This document shows positions 7,548-16,781 of a stretch of 64,000 bases of DNA, piece after piece. Within the stretch, counting starts at the first letter, position 1; each line of letters begins with the position of its first letter. The stretch covers positions 1 to 64,000 of the forward strand of contig NZ_FRDN01000022.1 in the NCBI RefSeq assembly GCF_900143285.1. Direction: 5' to 3'. The notes beneath the pieces are model-generated. The model made no database searches and was not told where the DNA came from. It was given only the letters and a program-made list of their open reading frames with translations. A program made the translations under genes and the position numbers. This stretch comes from Desulfitobacterium chlororespirans DSM 11544 (GTDB lineage Bacteria; Bacillota; Desulfitobacteriia; Desulfitobacteriales; Desulfitobacteriaceae).

Positions 7548-8474
7548 TCATAAAGTCAGGAGAGAACGGTTAGGGCCTTCTGCCTCCCCGACGATTCCGG
7601 CTATAGTATACAGACGTTCCACCGGATCAAAGCGGAATTCTTTAAGCAAGTGAAATCCCTTAATCTCCGATGTTCTCTTAATATGGATCCGCGGGCCTGT
7701 ACAAGGGTAGAGCATCTCCCCCAGCCGTATGTGCTCATCATCGGAAAAACTAATGGGCCAATCCGCGTCAATCAGCTCCAACACCCGTTGTTCCACAATA
7801 TCCAAATCGATGTCCGGTTTTTCGGGAAACTCCAAAACAAATCCATGCTTAATATCACTATGAACCTCAGGGCGCTCCAAACCCATTTCCTCAAGAATCA
7901 TTGAAGTAATATCTTCAGCGCTGTGGGCCATGCGCCGATATTTGATCGATTCAAAGACAATGTCTGCTATGCTTTCGGGCTCCGGACCAAAAACCGTGGG
8001 ACGGGTCACAATCACCTCTTCTCCCACCCCAACAAGCATCTCTGCATTAATACCTAAAAAAGGATAGATTAAATCAAAATGTTCCACAACCACCCGGCGC
8101 CCCTTGCTGAGAGCGGCTTTGATGGCCTCGGCTATTTTCCAGGGTTGCGTAAAAGCTGATTCAAAGCGCACGTCCAAATGGTAAGTATGAGCGCGAAAAT
8201 GGCCGCGATCCGCATCGTCCATCAAGGGGAGGGGCCGTATGTTGATTCCCTGATCATCATTGGTCAATTCCAAACCAGGAAACATACCGCGAATGAGCAC
8301 AGACTTTCCCGCCCCCGCATCACCGAGAAAACCAATCAAATGATCGTCAGGGCTAAGATACCTCTGCTGAAGGTTCATTCCCAAAAAAAGCAGCCGCTTT
8401 TTCCCCCGTGGAGCAAAATATACTGCCTGCATTAAATGGTCATGGACAAAAAGTTTAGAAATCTTTGCCACCAC
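7548..8474 (-). CDS. P-loop NTPase of unknown role
   Basis: A 308-residue protein with a clear Walker A motif GDAGAGKS near residue 50, set in LIGFLGDAGAGKSVLIRG, and the conserved segment NDDQGINIRPLPL. From memory it resembles a clostridial family annotated as an alanine-tRNA-synthetase 'second additional domain' protein, a name that says little about function. A nucleotide-kinase-like role is possible. It starts with GTG (8474 or 8471), with GAGGGG close by, so the exact start is uncertain. It lies upstream of rph with a gap of about 100 bases. Confidence 0.75.
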   Translation of the reverse strand: MVAKISKLFVHDHLMQAVYFAPRGKKRLLFLGMNLQQRYLSPDDHLIGFLGDAGAGKSVLIRGMFPGLELTNDDQGINIRPLPLMDDADRGHFRAHTYHLDVRFESAFTQPWKIAEAIKAALSKGRRVVVEHFDLIYPFLGINAEMLVGVGEEVIVTRPTVFGPEPESIADIVFESIKYRRMAHSAEDITSMILEEMGLERPEVHSDIKHGFVLEFPEKPDIDLDIVEQRVLELIDADWPISFSDDEHIRLGEMLYPCTGPRIHIKRTSEIKGFHLLKEFRFDPVERLYTIAGIVGEAEGPNRSLLTL

Positions 8475-8543
8475 CCCTCAAGACCAGTGTCTACCCTTCT
8501 ATTGTAGACAGGAAACGGGCATTTGAAAAGCAAAGTTTTTGGG

Positions 8544-9194
8544 TTAAGGACATTTGCGGATACTCACGGCAAGACCATCACCTAAAGGAAGAATGCTGGT
8601 TTGCAGCTCCGGGTTCCCGGTCAGCAGCTTTAGAAATTCCCGCAAATGGCTGACCATACGCTCATATTTCGGTTCATACTCGGAGCCGGGTACCACCCAG
8701 CCGCGAAACAGGACATTATCCACGACCATAATCCCCCCATCACCCAGCAGGGGAGTTACCAGCTCTAAATATTCGAGATATTCCCCTTTGGCCGCGTCCA
8801 CAAAAATAAAATCAAATTCACCCCGGGGAAAATCCGGCAAAATTTTTCGTGCATCTCCCATAACCACCTGAATCTTTTCCGCCACCCCTCCGCGCTTAAA
8901 ATACTCGATCGCCCGAGTGGCCCGCTCCACATTCAGATCCAGAGTGACAATCTTTCCTGCCCGCCCTGCCAAGCCCTTAGCCAGCCACAAAGTAGAATAG
9001 CCGATGGCCGTTCCCACTTCAAGAATCCGGGATGCACCACTAACCTTAACCAGCCAGGACAAATAATTTCCCACAGGGGGAGTTACCACCGGAATCGTCT
9101 CTCTGAGCGCCTGCTCTTCCATCTCCAGAAACAAATCATCCCGGCTGGGCAACAGCTCACCGAGATATTGCTCTAACTCAAAAGAATAAAACAC
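8544..9194 (-). CDS. SAM-dependent O-methyltransferase, TrmR/YrrM-like
   Basis: A 216-residue class I methyltransferase of the caffeoyl-CoA O-methyltransferase family (Methyltransf_3). Visible motifs are ILEVGTAIGYSTLWLA (SAM binding, about 58-73), IVTLDLN (acidic loop), VMGDARKILP and FIFVDAAKGEY with metal-binding aspartate, then VVDNVLFRG. Members of this size in Firmicutes include TrmR (YrrM), which methylates 5-hydroxyuridine in tRNA wobble positions; that role is inferred, not shown. GTG start with AAGGTG upstream. Confidence 0.8.
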   Translation of the reverse strand: MFYSFELEQYLGELLPSRDDLFLEMEEQALRETIPVVTPPVGNYLSWLVKVSGASRILEVGTAIGYSTLWLAKGLAGRAGKIVTLDLNVERATRAIEYFKRGGVAEKIQVVMGDARKILPDFPRGEFDFIFVDAAKGEYLEYLELVTPLLGDGGIMVVDNVLFRGWVVPGSEYEPKYERMVSHLREFLKLLTGNPELQTSILPLGDGLAVSIRKCP

Positions 9195-9359
9195 ATTGAC
9201 ACCTTCTTTAGCACCAGTAGTTTAATGTAAGAATACATACAGGAGCGTTCTTCTCAATGGGTATCATAACCCGGATTTATTAAAATAACAATTCATAATC
9301 AGAGCCTTTCTTGCCCATAAAAACAGGACAACGTTTGCCTTTCCTTGCCCCCACTGATT

Positions 9360-10616
9360 TTAAGTCAATATTTTGCGTGCATGCTCTACGAGAACCGGAT
9401 CCAGTGCGGTCCCAGCCCCACGCTGAATAATAGCCAGGGCTTCACCTGGGCTGAGTGCCTTCCGATAAGGCCGATCCTCAGTTAAAGCTGCAAACATATC
9501 CGCTATAGCCATCAGGCGGGCACCCGTGTCCAATCCATCGGCACCAATGCCAAAAGGATAACCCTTCCCGTCCAAACGTTCATGATGGTAGGCAGCCCAT
9601 TGCGTCACACGCTGAGGGAAGCCGGCCCCCGCCAAAAGATGATAGGTATGATAGGTATGGGTCCTGATCATCTCAATCTCATCAGAATCCAAAGGCCCCG
9701 GCTTATCCAGTATTTTTTTCGGTATGGCCAGTTTTCCCAAATCATGAACCATACCTGCCACCCAGATTTCTCTGGTGTCCTGCTTTGCCCAGCCAAGATC
9801 CTCCGCCAGTTTTTGGGCCGTGTCGGCCACCGAGCGGGAATGGCGGGCTGTGAACGAACTCTTTTGGTCAATCAAATCTGCAAAGGTAGAAGCTAAGACA
9901 CGGGTCTCTTGATCGCACACTTTAGGTACTGGTTGAACATCCTCTTCGTCAAAAAGAAGAGCCAGGGAGATCTTCATCAGATCTTGATGTTCCAGATCAA
10001 GCCAAAAGGCCTCCGTAGCCGCCACTTCGATAAAGGCAGGAATAACTTCCGGATAAAACTGTTTTCCTTCATGGTCTTTGATCCACTGGATTAACTTCTC
10101 GCGTTCTGCACGGCTCAACACTTTACGGCTTAAGTTTACATCCACCCTATCCGCAAGAGAAATAATCCTGGCCATAATACTGACCTGAGCCGGTTCAATC
10201 CTCAACACACCATAGTTCGGATGAGGAGCCTCATGATGATGGCGGACAATCTCGGACAACACCTCTCCATCCGGAAAACGATGGACAATCTCCGCCCCCA
10301 AAAGGGTGTGTTCCTTCATCCAAAAAGGAGTACCATGAAATTTATGAAACCCTCCCACAGCACCAATATCATGCAGTAAACCCGCAATGAGAAGCTGAAT
10401 CAGCTCTTTGTGGGGCAACCCCAAAACAATCCCCATCTTTAGAGAAATATAACCGACCCTTTCCCCATGCCTTAAACCAAAAGGGACATGTAATCCTTTC
10501 TTAATCTCCTCGTCAATCAAGGCAAGATCCAATGCTTTAGAAAAATTCCACATCCTGCGAATATAAGATGCCTCTGATCGCACACTATCCCTCTTTCTCA
10601 AACCAAGCGCTTTCAT
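9360..10616 (-). CDS. Tandem HD-type phosphohydrolase with C-terminal HD-GYP domain
   Basis: A 418-residue protein with two HD domains. The first (about residues 45-140) has H-LLHDIG-HH spacing (AGLLHDIGAVGG, VRHHHEAPH). The second (about 245-405) is a canonical HD-GYP: TARHSRSVADTA, GMVHDLGKLAIP, HHERLDGKGYPFG and LMAIADMFAALTEDRPYR. HD-GYP proteins hydrolyse cyclic di-GMP. The duplication suggests that the first domain is regulatory or a degenerate catalytic copy. It begins 36 bases after the chemoreceptor gene upstream, so the two are probably cotranscribed, linking signal sensing and cyclic di-GMP turnover. Confidence 0.88.
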   Translation of the reverse strand: MKALGLRKRDSVRSEASYIRRMWNFSKALDLALIDEEIKKGLHVPFGLRHGERVGYISLKMGIVLGLPHKELIQLLIAGLLHDIGAVGGFHKFHGTPFWMKEHTLLGAEIVHRFPDGEVLSEIVRHHHEAPHPNYGVLRIEPAQVSIMARIISLADRVDVNLSRKVLSRAEREKLIQWIKDHEGKQFYPEVIPAFIEVAATEAFWLDLEHQDLMKISLALLFDEEDVQPVPKVCDQETRVLASTFADLIDQKSSFTARHSRSVADTAQKLAEDLGWAKQDTREIWVAGMVHDLGKLAIPKKILDKPGPLDSDEIEMIRTHTYHTYHLLAGAGFPQRVTQWAAYHHERLDGKGYPFGIGADGLDTGARLMAIADMFAALTEDRPYRKALSPGEALAIIQRGAGTALDPVLVEHARKILT

Positions 10617-10651
10617 GTTTCATCATTGTTTAAGTTTAGCCTCATGATCAC

Positions 10652-11899
10652 TTACTCCCTTAATCCCATCTGGGCCAGGGATGTTGCTGAATTGGCCACA
10701 TCTTCGGAAGCAGCCCCAATCTGGCCGGCCGTCATGGTCAGAGCGTCGATCTGGGTAGCGATCTCACGAACCTGCTGAATACTGGATTGAATAGCGCTCA
10801 TAATGTCCCCAAAACGAGCGACTACTTCCTGGGCTTCAGATGCCGCCTCATGCATCGCCTTGGTCGTATCTTCAATCACCCTGCTCACAGCCGTGGTATT
10901 TTGCCGGGTTACTGCAATCATAGTGCTGATTTCCTTAACCGATTGCTCAGAATTATTGGCGAGTTTCTTCACTTCCTCCGCCACCACCCCAAAACCTCTG
11001 CCGGACTCTCCGGCCCGAGCGGCTTCGATGGCTGCATTAAGCGCCAAGAGGTTGGTCTGGGAAGCGATTTCTTTAATGACATCCGTAATATTGGCAATCC
11101 GAGCCGAACTGCGATCAAGCTCCGACATCTTTTCCTGCATTTTTTCCGACATCCCTGCCAGCCCTAAAATACGCTCGGAAATCTGTTGAATCTGCTGAGC
11201 CCCTTCCTGAGCCAAGTTATCCACTTTACGAGAAAAATCTGCCGCATCACCGGCATTTTGCGAAATGAGCTCAGTCGCCTCATGCATCTGAGCCGCCGAA
11301 GCAGCGGTCTGTTCCGAAGTCGCTGCCAGGGCCTGGCTGGCTTCACTGACGCGACGCTGCAAAACGTCAATCTCATCGTAGGCTTTTTCCAGCTCCTCCT
11401 TCTTATCAATATCCGCTATGTAAGACTGGATATAGCTGGCCATCACCACTTGCTGATCAAAGCTGAAGATCCGCAGAACGGCAAGGCTTAACCGCAAAGC
11501 CTGATCCGGCTTCTTCCGATAATGAGCAAAAATTCTTGGCAAAATCAAGTCAAAGAAGGTTTGATAAGAGCTTAAATAAACAAAGGGCGGCAGATTAATA
11601 CGCTTATGTACATCACCAATCCTGATCCGGCTCATAATATACCCTTCGTCGATGATATCGGGAAAAATCGAGAGCAGATAGTTTCTCTGCAAACCTCTGA
11701 GCCGCTCCACAGAAGAGAACTCCTTGATTATCCCATTCAGCTGGGAAATCTTCGTGATATGAGCATAGAACTGATCAACGATTTGATCGACATCCCGCTC
11801 CATAATAGGCTTGAATTCTTTCAGCAACAGCAATTGGTCCTGCTCTAATTTTAAAAGCTTTATAGACTCATTCAGGTCGAATTGATGGAGGTTAATCAT
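10652..11899 (-). CDS. Globin-coupled methyl-accepting chemoreceptor (HemAT-like)
   Basis: A 415-residue soluble chemoreceptor with no membrane segment. The N-terminal 150 residues form a protoglobin/HemAT sensor domain: [11 protein letters not shown] places H98 as the proximal haem ligand, followed by YLSSYQTFF. The C-terminal half is the signalling domain with the hairpin tip around [16 protein letters not shown] and [15 protein letters not shown]. Such receptors bind oxygen or another gas through haem and signal to CheA. The signalling domain is short and ends soon after the tip. ATG start with GAGGGG upstream. Probably an operon with the HD-GYP gene downstream. Confidence 0.88.
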   Translation of the reverse strand: MINLHQFDLNESIKLLKLEQDQLLLLKEFKPIMERDVDQIVDQFYAHITKISQLNGIIKEFSSVERLRGLQRNYLLSIFPDIIDEGYIMSRIRIGDVHKRINLPPFVYLSSYQTFFDLILPRIFAHYRKKPDQALRLSLAVLRIFSFDQQVVMASYIQSYIADIDKKEELEKAYDEIDVLQRRVSEASQALAATSEQTAASAAQMHEATELISQNAGDAADFSRKVDNLAQEGAQQIQQISERILGLAGMSEKMQEKMSELDRSSARIANITDVIKEIASQTNLLALNAAIEAARAGESGRGFGVVAEEVKKLANNSEQSVKEISTMIAVTRQNTTAVSRVIEDTTKAMHEAASEAQEVVARFGDIMSAIQSSIQQVREIATQIDALTMTAGQIGAASEDVANSATSLAQMGLRE

Positions 11900-12014
11900 G
11901 CAGGTTTCCCCTCTTCACTCTAAATTTCCTTTTATTTTATAACATTTATGTACACTTACTTCTTAAGTGCGAGCAATTCACTGCTGCACGTATATAACAT
12001 TCTGTTCATTAAGC

Positions 12015-12051
12015 AAAAATCCTGCAGAATATGTAGTCTACAGGATTTTTT
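12015..12051 (-). terminator. Terminator after the zinc ribbon gene
   Basis: AAAAATCCTGCAGA (12015-12028) pairs imperfectly with TCTACAGGATTTTT (12037-12050), with a T run following on the minus strand. It separates the 12119-12325 gene from the globin-coupled receptor. Confidence 0.6.
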
Positions 12052-12118
12052 CCCAAAAGATTGTTATTAGAATTTATCAATAACAGTAATGCTATTCTAA
12101 AGAAAAAAGAACCTTTAA

Positions 12119-12325
12119 TCAGCTTGCTGCTGTTGACAGATTAGCCGAGTTATTCCCCTTGCGCAAGCGTACTATAGTCCCGTCGCTGGTGATTCTATAT
12201 ACCGTTATATGTCCTTCAGTCTCAACAGTCCATTCATGACAACATTCACCGCAAAAAAATCTTCCCCGATTTATTTTACCAATCTCTCGCGAATTACACA
12301 TTGGGCAGACATTCAAACCAGCCAT
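12119..12325 (-). CDS. Small zinc ribbon protein
   Basis: A 68-residue protein with two CxxC pairs (CPMC at residues 7-10 and CGEC at 25-28), a four-cysteine zinc ribbon, followed by a short beta-rich segment. Function unknown. GAGAGGAG abuts ATG 12325. A TTG at codon 4 (12316) has better spacing and may be the true start. It has its own terminator (12015-12051) and probably stands alone. Confidence 0.65.
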   Translation of the reverse strand: MAGLNVCPMCNSREIGKINRGRFFCGECCHEWTVETEGHITVYRITSDGTIVRLRKGNNSANLSTAAS

Positions 12326-12472
12326 CTCCTCTCATTCCGGTCACTCTCAAGCCTGATTTGCCCAGAGTTCAATAACCAAAGTATAGCAAATATTTCTTAA
12401 CTTCTTCTTAAGAAAGTGTGAAGTTTTCGTGAACAGTTTCCGTGAACAAATGAGAGAATTTGGCCGAATTCT

Positions 12473-13198
12473 TTAAAATTCGCGGGGAAACTTCACATAG
12501 ACTATGGTGCCATTTTCACCTGTTTGAGCCTCAATACTCCCCTGATGTTTAGCCACTATCTCGAAGCATACCGATAGACCAAGCCCTGTTCCCTTCTCCT
12601 TCGTCGTTAAAAAAGGAGTACCCAGCTTCTTTAGAATATGGGGCGGTATTCCTTCGCCCTGGTCCTGGACAGCCAAAACAACTTGTTGATCTGCGCAAAA
12701 GGTACGAATCGTAAGTTTGCCTCCCGCAGTCATAGCTTCCAAGCCATTGCCGGCCAAGTTCATAATTATTTGCCGAATTTCCTTATCATTGAGTTCAAGA
12801 TCAGGGATCTCTGTCAACTCTATTAAAACTTGTTTATCCAGTTCACTGGCAAAAGCCTGCAGCAAGGGCAGAAGGGCACGGATGATTTCATTCAGGTTGC
12901 ATAGGACCGGCTCGCCTCCGCTCAACCGGCCAAAGGCCAGAAACTCATTGATCATGGACTCTACCCGGTCTATTTCGGAAATCATCAGATCAAAGTATTC
13001 CCTATAGAGTGACAGATCATTTTTCCCTTTTAACATTTGCAAAAAACCTTTAACCACACTGATAGGGTTACGAATCTCATGACTTAAGCCAGCTGCCAGC
13101 TGTCCCACTGTATGCAGTTCTTCCATTCTTCGCATCTTTTCACTGATGAACTTTTGTTCAGCACCATCCACATGATCAAAAATCTTTGGGCACCACAT
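12473..13198 (-). CDS. Sensor histidine kinase lacking a visible input domain
   Basis: A 241-residue kinase made of little more than the catalytic core. The HisKA H-box is LAAGLSHEIRNPIS with H40 as phosphorylation site. The ATPase domain has the N-box (NLAGNGLEAM), G1 (DQGEGIPP), F-box (LGTPFLTTKEKGTG) and G2 (GLGLS). It matches the YkuQ/KinB-like sporulation-kinase core. Only about 25 residues precede the dimerisation helix, so sensing must come from a partner or a short N-terminal segment. I chose ATG 13196-13198 with GAGGTG upstream. No response regulator lies beside it. Confidence 0.88.
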   Translation of the reverse strand: MWCPKIFDHVDGAEQKFISEKMRRMEELHTVGQLAAGLSHEIRNPISVVKGFLQMLKGKNDLSLYREYFDLMISEIDRVESMINEFLAFGRLSGGEPVLCNLNEIIRALLPLLQAFASELDKQVLIELTEIPDLELNDKEIRQIIMNLAGNGLEAMTAGGKLTIRTFCADQQVVLAVQDQGEGIPPHILKKLGTPFLTTKEKGTGLGLSVCFEIVAKHQGSIEAQTGENGTIVYVKFPREF

Positions 13199-13394
13199 AT
13201 TGAACACCTCTTTTTAATAATGCCTTTTCACCTGTTAAGGAACAAATATTTCCACAACTGATGTATATTTATGGCAGATCATCTGGATTTATGACTTTTT
13301 TACGACAGGTAGTTTTTAAATTTTATTCTTGTAATATCGCCTGAAATATGATAAAAAGTAACTAACGCTTATTATACCTATAGGGGGTATCCGT

Positions 13395-14465
13395 ATGAAC
13401 AATAATTTCTCCCGCCGTACTTTTCTCAAGCGGGCTACCGCAGCCGGCCTGCTGGGAGCATTGACAGCAACCGGACTAAGCGAGCCGGTTAAAGCCGCTG
13501 AGCAGCGCGGGGAAAAGCTTGGCACATTAATCGATTTAACCCGGTGTGACGGCTGCCCAAACAGCCCGACCCCACTTTGCGTAGCCGCCTGTCGCCAACA
13601 CAATCAAAGCCGATTTCCGGAACCGCAAAAACCGCTTAAGTATTATTGGCCTCAAAAAAAGGTGGAGGATTGGTCTGACAAAAGAGAGCTTACCACTCGT
13701 CTCACTCCCTACAACTGGACTTTCGTCGATAAAGTCAAAGTCGATCATAACGGCCTCCAACACGAGATCCATGTGCCCAGGCGTTGTATGCACTGCGATA
13801 ACCCAACCTGCCTGAAGCTTTGCCCTTTCAGCGCTATCTCCAAGGAGAGCACCGGGGCCGTTTCCATCGATGATGGAGTATGTTTCGGCGGGGCAAAATG
13901 CCGTGACGTCTGCCCCTGGGGTATTCCCCAGCGCCAGGCGGGGGTGGGGCTATATCTTCAGATTGCTCCCGATTTAGCGGGAGGCGGGGTCATGTATAAA
14001 TGTGATCTCTGCAGCGACCTTTTAGCCGTAGGCAAGAAGCCGGCCTGTATCCAGGCCTGTCCCCGGGAAGCCCTGACCATTGGCCCCCGTGAGGAGATTC
14101 AAGCTCTGGCCCGCAAGAAAGCCCAGGATATGGGCGGCTATGTATATGGCGATCTGGAGAATGGAGGAACCTCCACCCTCTACATTTCCAGCGTTCCCTT
14201 CGAAAAAATTGACCAGGCTATAAAGGCTGATAAAAAACAAAAGGAAGACAATTCTCCCGGCCGGCCAGGTATGCCCGTTAAAGTGGATAATTATCTCGAA
14301 AGCGAAAAGGGGCTATTCTACAGCGCACTCCTGGCACCCTTTGCCGGAGCCGCCGCAGCCGGTATCACTGCCTATCGCACCTTGAAAGGGGATCAAGCCA
14401 ATGGCTTATCCGCAAACCCTGTCAACCCGGGAGAGGAGGAAGAACATGGCCACGACAACCCCTAA
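13395..14465 (+). CDS. Tat-exported 4Fe-4S ferredoxin-type oxidoreductase subunit (HybA/DmsB-like)
   Basis: A 356-residue Fe-S protein. It starts with a twin-arginine signal (SRRTFLKRATAAGLLGAL), so it is predicted to be exported folded. Four cysteine groups follow: CDGCPNSPTPLCVAAC, CMHCDNPTCLKLCP, CFGGAKCRDVCPWGIP and CDLCSD with CIQACP. This is the four-cluster pattern of HybA, FdnH and DmsB electron-transfer subunits. A hydrophobic stretch near residue 310 (LLAPFAGAAAAGITAY) may anchor it. It overlaps the next gene, a cytochrome b, by 20 bases. No molybdopterin or hydrogenase large subunit is present, so the electron donor or acceptor is unknown. Confidence 0.88.
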   Translation: MNNNFSRRTFLKRATAAGLLGALTATGLSEPVKAAEQRGEKLGTLIDLTRCDGCPNSPTPLCVAACRQHNQSRFPEPQKPLKYYWPQKKVEDWSDKRELTTRLTPYNWTFVDKVKVDHNGLQHEIHVPRRCMHCDNPTCLKLCPFSAISKESTGAVSIDDGVCFGGAKCRDVCPWGIPQRQAGVGLYLQIAPDLAGGGVMYKCDLCSDLLAVGKKPACIQACPREALTIGPREEIQALARKKAQDMGGYVYGDLENGGTSTLYISSVPFEKIDQAIKADKKQKEDNSPGRPGMPVKVDNYLESEKGLFYSALLAPFAGAAAAGITAYRTLKGDQANGLSANPVNPGEEEEHGHDNP

Positions 14466-15201
14466 GTCAAAAAGAGAAAAGCTCTTAAGGCAGAATTTGA
14501 TTAATCGCTTTGTCCACTGGACAACTGCTCTTGCCATCTTCCTGCTGATTCTGACAGGCTTTGGCCAAATGCCTCTCTATAACCGCTATAATGTCACGAA
14601 GCTTCCCGGTGCTGAATGGCTGGGGGACTACTTCATTACCATCAACCTTCACTACCTGGCGGCTGTTCTCTTGATTTTTGTCGTCTTTTTCCACATCATT
14701 AATGCCTTTATTCGCAAAGAATTTGATATCTTTCCCCGCCGCGGTGACTTTAAAGAATCCTATTTGATCATTAAAGCCATGATCACGAAATGCCAGGAAC
14801 CCCCTTGCGGAAAATACCTGGCAGAACAAAGATTGGCCTATTTCTATATTGGCTTTAATGTGCTCCTGCTCATCATTACCGGCTTAATCAAAATGTATAA
14901 AAACCTCTCTGGTGTGGATCTGCCTTATTCTCTTCTTTTTTGGACCACTATGCTGCATAATATCGGCACCGTATTGCTGATCCTCGGTATAATTGGTCAT
15001 CTGGCAGCCTTTATATTTAAGGAGAACCGCGCCCTTCTCCCCGGAATGTTTACAGGCTATATTGACCGCAACTACGCGGAACACCGCCATGTCTTGTGGT
15101 GCAAAAAGCCTGAATCAAAGGAACAGGTCCCATCTTTCACGGACGAGGAACCTCACGGTAGGGAACAGGGCAGGAATGAAACCGGCCATCCGGGTTGTTA
15201 A
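14446..15201 (+). CDS. Membrane cytochrome b subunit (formate dehydrogenase gamma / HupC type)
   Basis: A 251-residue integral membrane protein with four predicted helices and histidines placed for two b haems (NRFVHWTTALAIFL, NLHYLAAVLLIFVVFFHI, the TMLHNIGTVLLIL segment, IIGHLAAFIF). In this family the cytochrome passes electrons between a periplasmic Fe-S subunit and menaquinone. I chose ATG 14446-14448, with GAGGAGG upstream and 20 bases of overlap with the Fe-S gene, so translation is coupled. The C-terminal 40 residues are charged. Terminated at 15244-15288. Confidence 0.87.
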   Translation: MATTTPKSKREKLLRQNLINRFVHWTTALAIFLLILTGFGQMPLYNRYNVTKLPGAEWLGDYFITINLHYLAAVLLIFVVFFHIINAFIRKEFDIFPRRGDFKESYLIIKAMITKCQEPPCGKYLAEQRLAYFYIGFNVLLLIITGLIKMYKNLSGVDLPYSLLFWTTMLHNIGTVLLILGIIGHLAAFIFKENRALLPGMFTGYIDRNYAEHRHVLWCKKPESKEQVPSFTDEEPHGREQGRNETGHPGC

Positions 15202-15243
15202 CCTTGATCCCTATGCCGCGAAGGACTCCGGCAGAGAATACAA

Positions 15244-15288
15244 TTAAGCAGAAGGCCCCGGGATTTGTTCCCGGGGCCTTCTGCTTAA
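15244..15288. terminator. Bidirectional terminator with a 20-bp stem
   Basis: A perfect inverted repeat (arms 15244-15263 and 15269-15288, loop TTTGT, core GGCCCCGGGA). It lies between the convergent cytochrome b gene and the end of the methylaspartate operon and would serve both strands. Confidence 0.85.
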
Positions 15289-15295
15289 AATAAAC

Positions 15296-15853
15296 TTACA
15301 CTTGCCGATACTGGGCCTTTCCTGACTCATAAAGGTTATTGCCATGCTTATCAATGACCACCATCACCGGGAAATCCTTGACCTCCAACCTGCGGATGGC
15401 TTCCGGTCCCAGTTCCGGATAAGCGATAACTTCTGCCGAAACAATCCGCTTCGCCAACAGCGCTCCGGAACCCCCGATGGCTCCGAAATAAACCGCGCCA
15501 TGCTTCTTCATGGCACCAATCACTTCCTCAGAGCGCAATCCTTTGCCAATCATGCCGGTCAGTCCCCGTTCAATCAACATCGGAGAATAAGCATCCATCC
15601 GGCCACTGGTGGTGGGACCCGCTGAGCCGATAACCTGTCCCGGTTTAGGCGGGGTGGGACCCACAAAATAGATCACCTGATTGCGTACATCAAAGGGAAG
15701 CTCTTCCCCCCGGAATAAGGCCTCCACCATCTTTTTATGGGCGGCGTCACGGCCGGTATAGATCACGCCGCTAAGCAGCAGACTATCCCCCGCTTTGAGA
15801 TCAGCCACTTTGTCCTGGGTCAGGGGAAGTTCCAAATGAAGTGTTTCACTCAT
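15296..15853 (-). CDS. Class I fumarase/tartrate dehydratase beta subunit, probable mesaconase beta
   Basis: A 185-residue protein of the TtdB/FumA C-terminal family: GDSLLLSGVIYTGRDAAHK, then GPTPPKPGQVIGSAGPTTSGRMD, GLTGMIGKG and AIGGSGALLAKRI. It forms the swivelling beta subunit of an oxygen-sensitive [4Fe-4S] hydro-lyase. I chose ATG 15851-15853, seven bases after GGAGG; an ATG six bases earlier is too close. It begins two bases after the alpha gene and is the last gene of the methylaspartate operon. In that setting it more likely hydrates mesaconate to (S)-citramalate than fumarate to malate; class I fumarases of this type are known to act on mesaconate. Confidence 0.85.
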   Translation of the reverse strand: MSETLHLELPLTQDKVADLKAGDSLLLSGVIYTGRDAAHKKMVEALFRGEELPFDVRNQVIYFVGPTPPKPGQVIGSAGPTTSGRMDAYSPMLIERGLTGMIGKGLRSEEVIGAMKKHGAVYFGAIGGSGALLAKRIVSAEVIAYPELGPEAIRRLEVKDFPVMVVIDKHGNNLYESGKAQYRQV

Positions 15854-15855
15854 TT

Positions 15856-16725
15856 TCATTCCTCCCCTTCTTGTCTGCCCTTTAAGACAACTTCTTGATG
15901 GCGGGCTGCATGACATTGGATATTTACCGCAACGGGCAGGGAGGCAATATGGGTGGGGTAAACTTCCAAATGAACTCCAAGAGCAGTATTCGTACCCCCA
16001 AACCCTTGAGGGCCGATTCCCAGCTTGTTCACCCTTTTCAGTATCTCTTGCTCGATATCCGCCAGACGTTTTTCTGCATTGGGTTCCCCCACTTTACGCA
16101 GGAGGGACTTTTTCGCCAGATAAGTGGCTTTCTCCATGCTTCCACCTACACCTACGCCTACGATAATGGGAGGGCAGGGATTTCCTCCGGCCTTCTCCAC
16201 CGTATCCACCACAAATTGTACAGCCCCCTCCAAACCTTCCGAAGGCTTACACATTTTCAGAGCACCCATGTTCTCACTGCCTGCTCCTTTGGGGGCAACG
16301 GTAATCTTCAATTGATCTCCGGGCACGATGTCATAATGAATAATCGCCGGTGTGTTGTCCCCGGTATTCACCCGGTCAAAGGGATCCTTCACCATCGATT
16401 TGCGCAGGTATCCCTTTTCATACCCGCGCCGAACGCCCTCATTCAAAGCATCCTTTAAAGCTCCGCCGGTGACCATAACCTCCTGCCCCAACTCCACAAA
16501 GATCACCGTCATGCCCGTATCCTGGCACATGGGAACCTGCTCCTCATGAGCAATGGTGGCGTTTTCGATTAACCTCTCAAATACTTCACAGCCCAAGGGA
16601 GATTCTTCAGTTTGCAAAGCCTCCCTGAACTTCAGCATCATATCGTCGCCAAGATCATAATTGGCTCCGATACAAAGCTCTTCCACTGCCTCAACAATCT
16701 GATCCACATGGATAACCTTTGGCAC
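15856..16725 (-). CDS. Class I fumarase/tartrate dehydratase alpha subunit, probable mesaconase alpha
   Basis: A 289-residue [4Fe-4S] hydro-lyase alpha subunit (TtdA/FumA N-terminal family). Three cysteines expected to bind the cluster are visible: [19 protein letters not shown] and [21 protein letters not shown] and [16 protein letters not shown] are family motifs. The GTG start lies ten bases after AAAGGAGG. Two bases separate it from the beta gene. Substrate choice between fumarate, mesaconate and tartrate is inferred from the operon, which makes mesaconate two genes upstream; sequence alone does not settle it. Confidence 0.87.
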   Translation of the reverse strand: MPKVIHVDQIVEAVEELCIGANYDLGDDMMLKFREALQTEESPLGCEVFERLIENATIAHEEQVPMCQDTGMTVIFVELGQEVMVTGGALKDALNEGVRRGYEKGYLRKSMVKDPFDRVNTGDNTPAIIHYDIVPGDQLKITVAPKGAGSENMGALKMCKPSEGLEGAVQFVVDTVEKAGGNPCPPIIVGVGVGGSMEKATYLAKKSLLRKVGEPNAEKRLADIEQEILKRVNKLGIGPQGFGGTNTALGVHLEVYPTHIASLPVAVNIQCHAARHQEVVLKGRQEGEE

Positions 16726-16781
16726 TTCTTGAGCAACCTCCTTTCACAACTCCTCTTACTCCCCTTACTTCTCTTACCCCT

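Noticed and set aside
15296-16725. Ordinary TCA-cycle fumarase
   Set aside because: Possible, but it is the last unit of an uninterrupted operon producing mesaconate, which makes mesaconase the better first reading.
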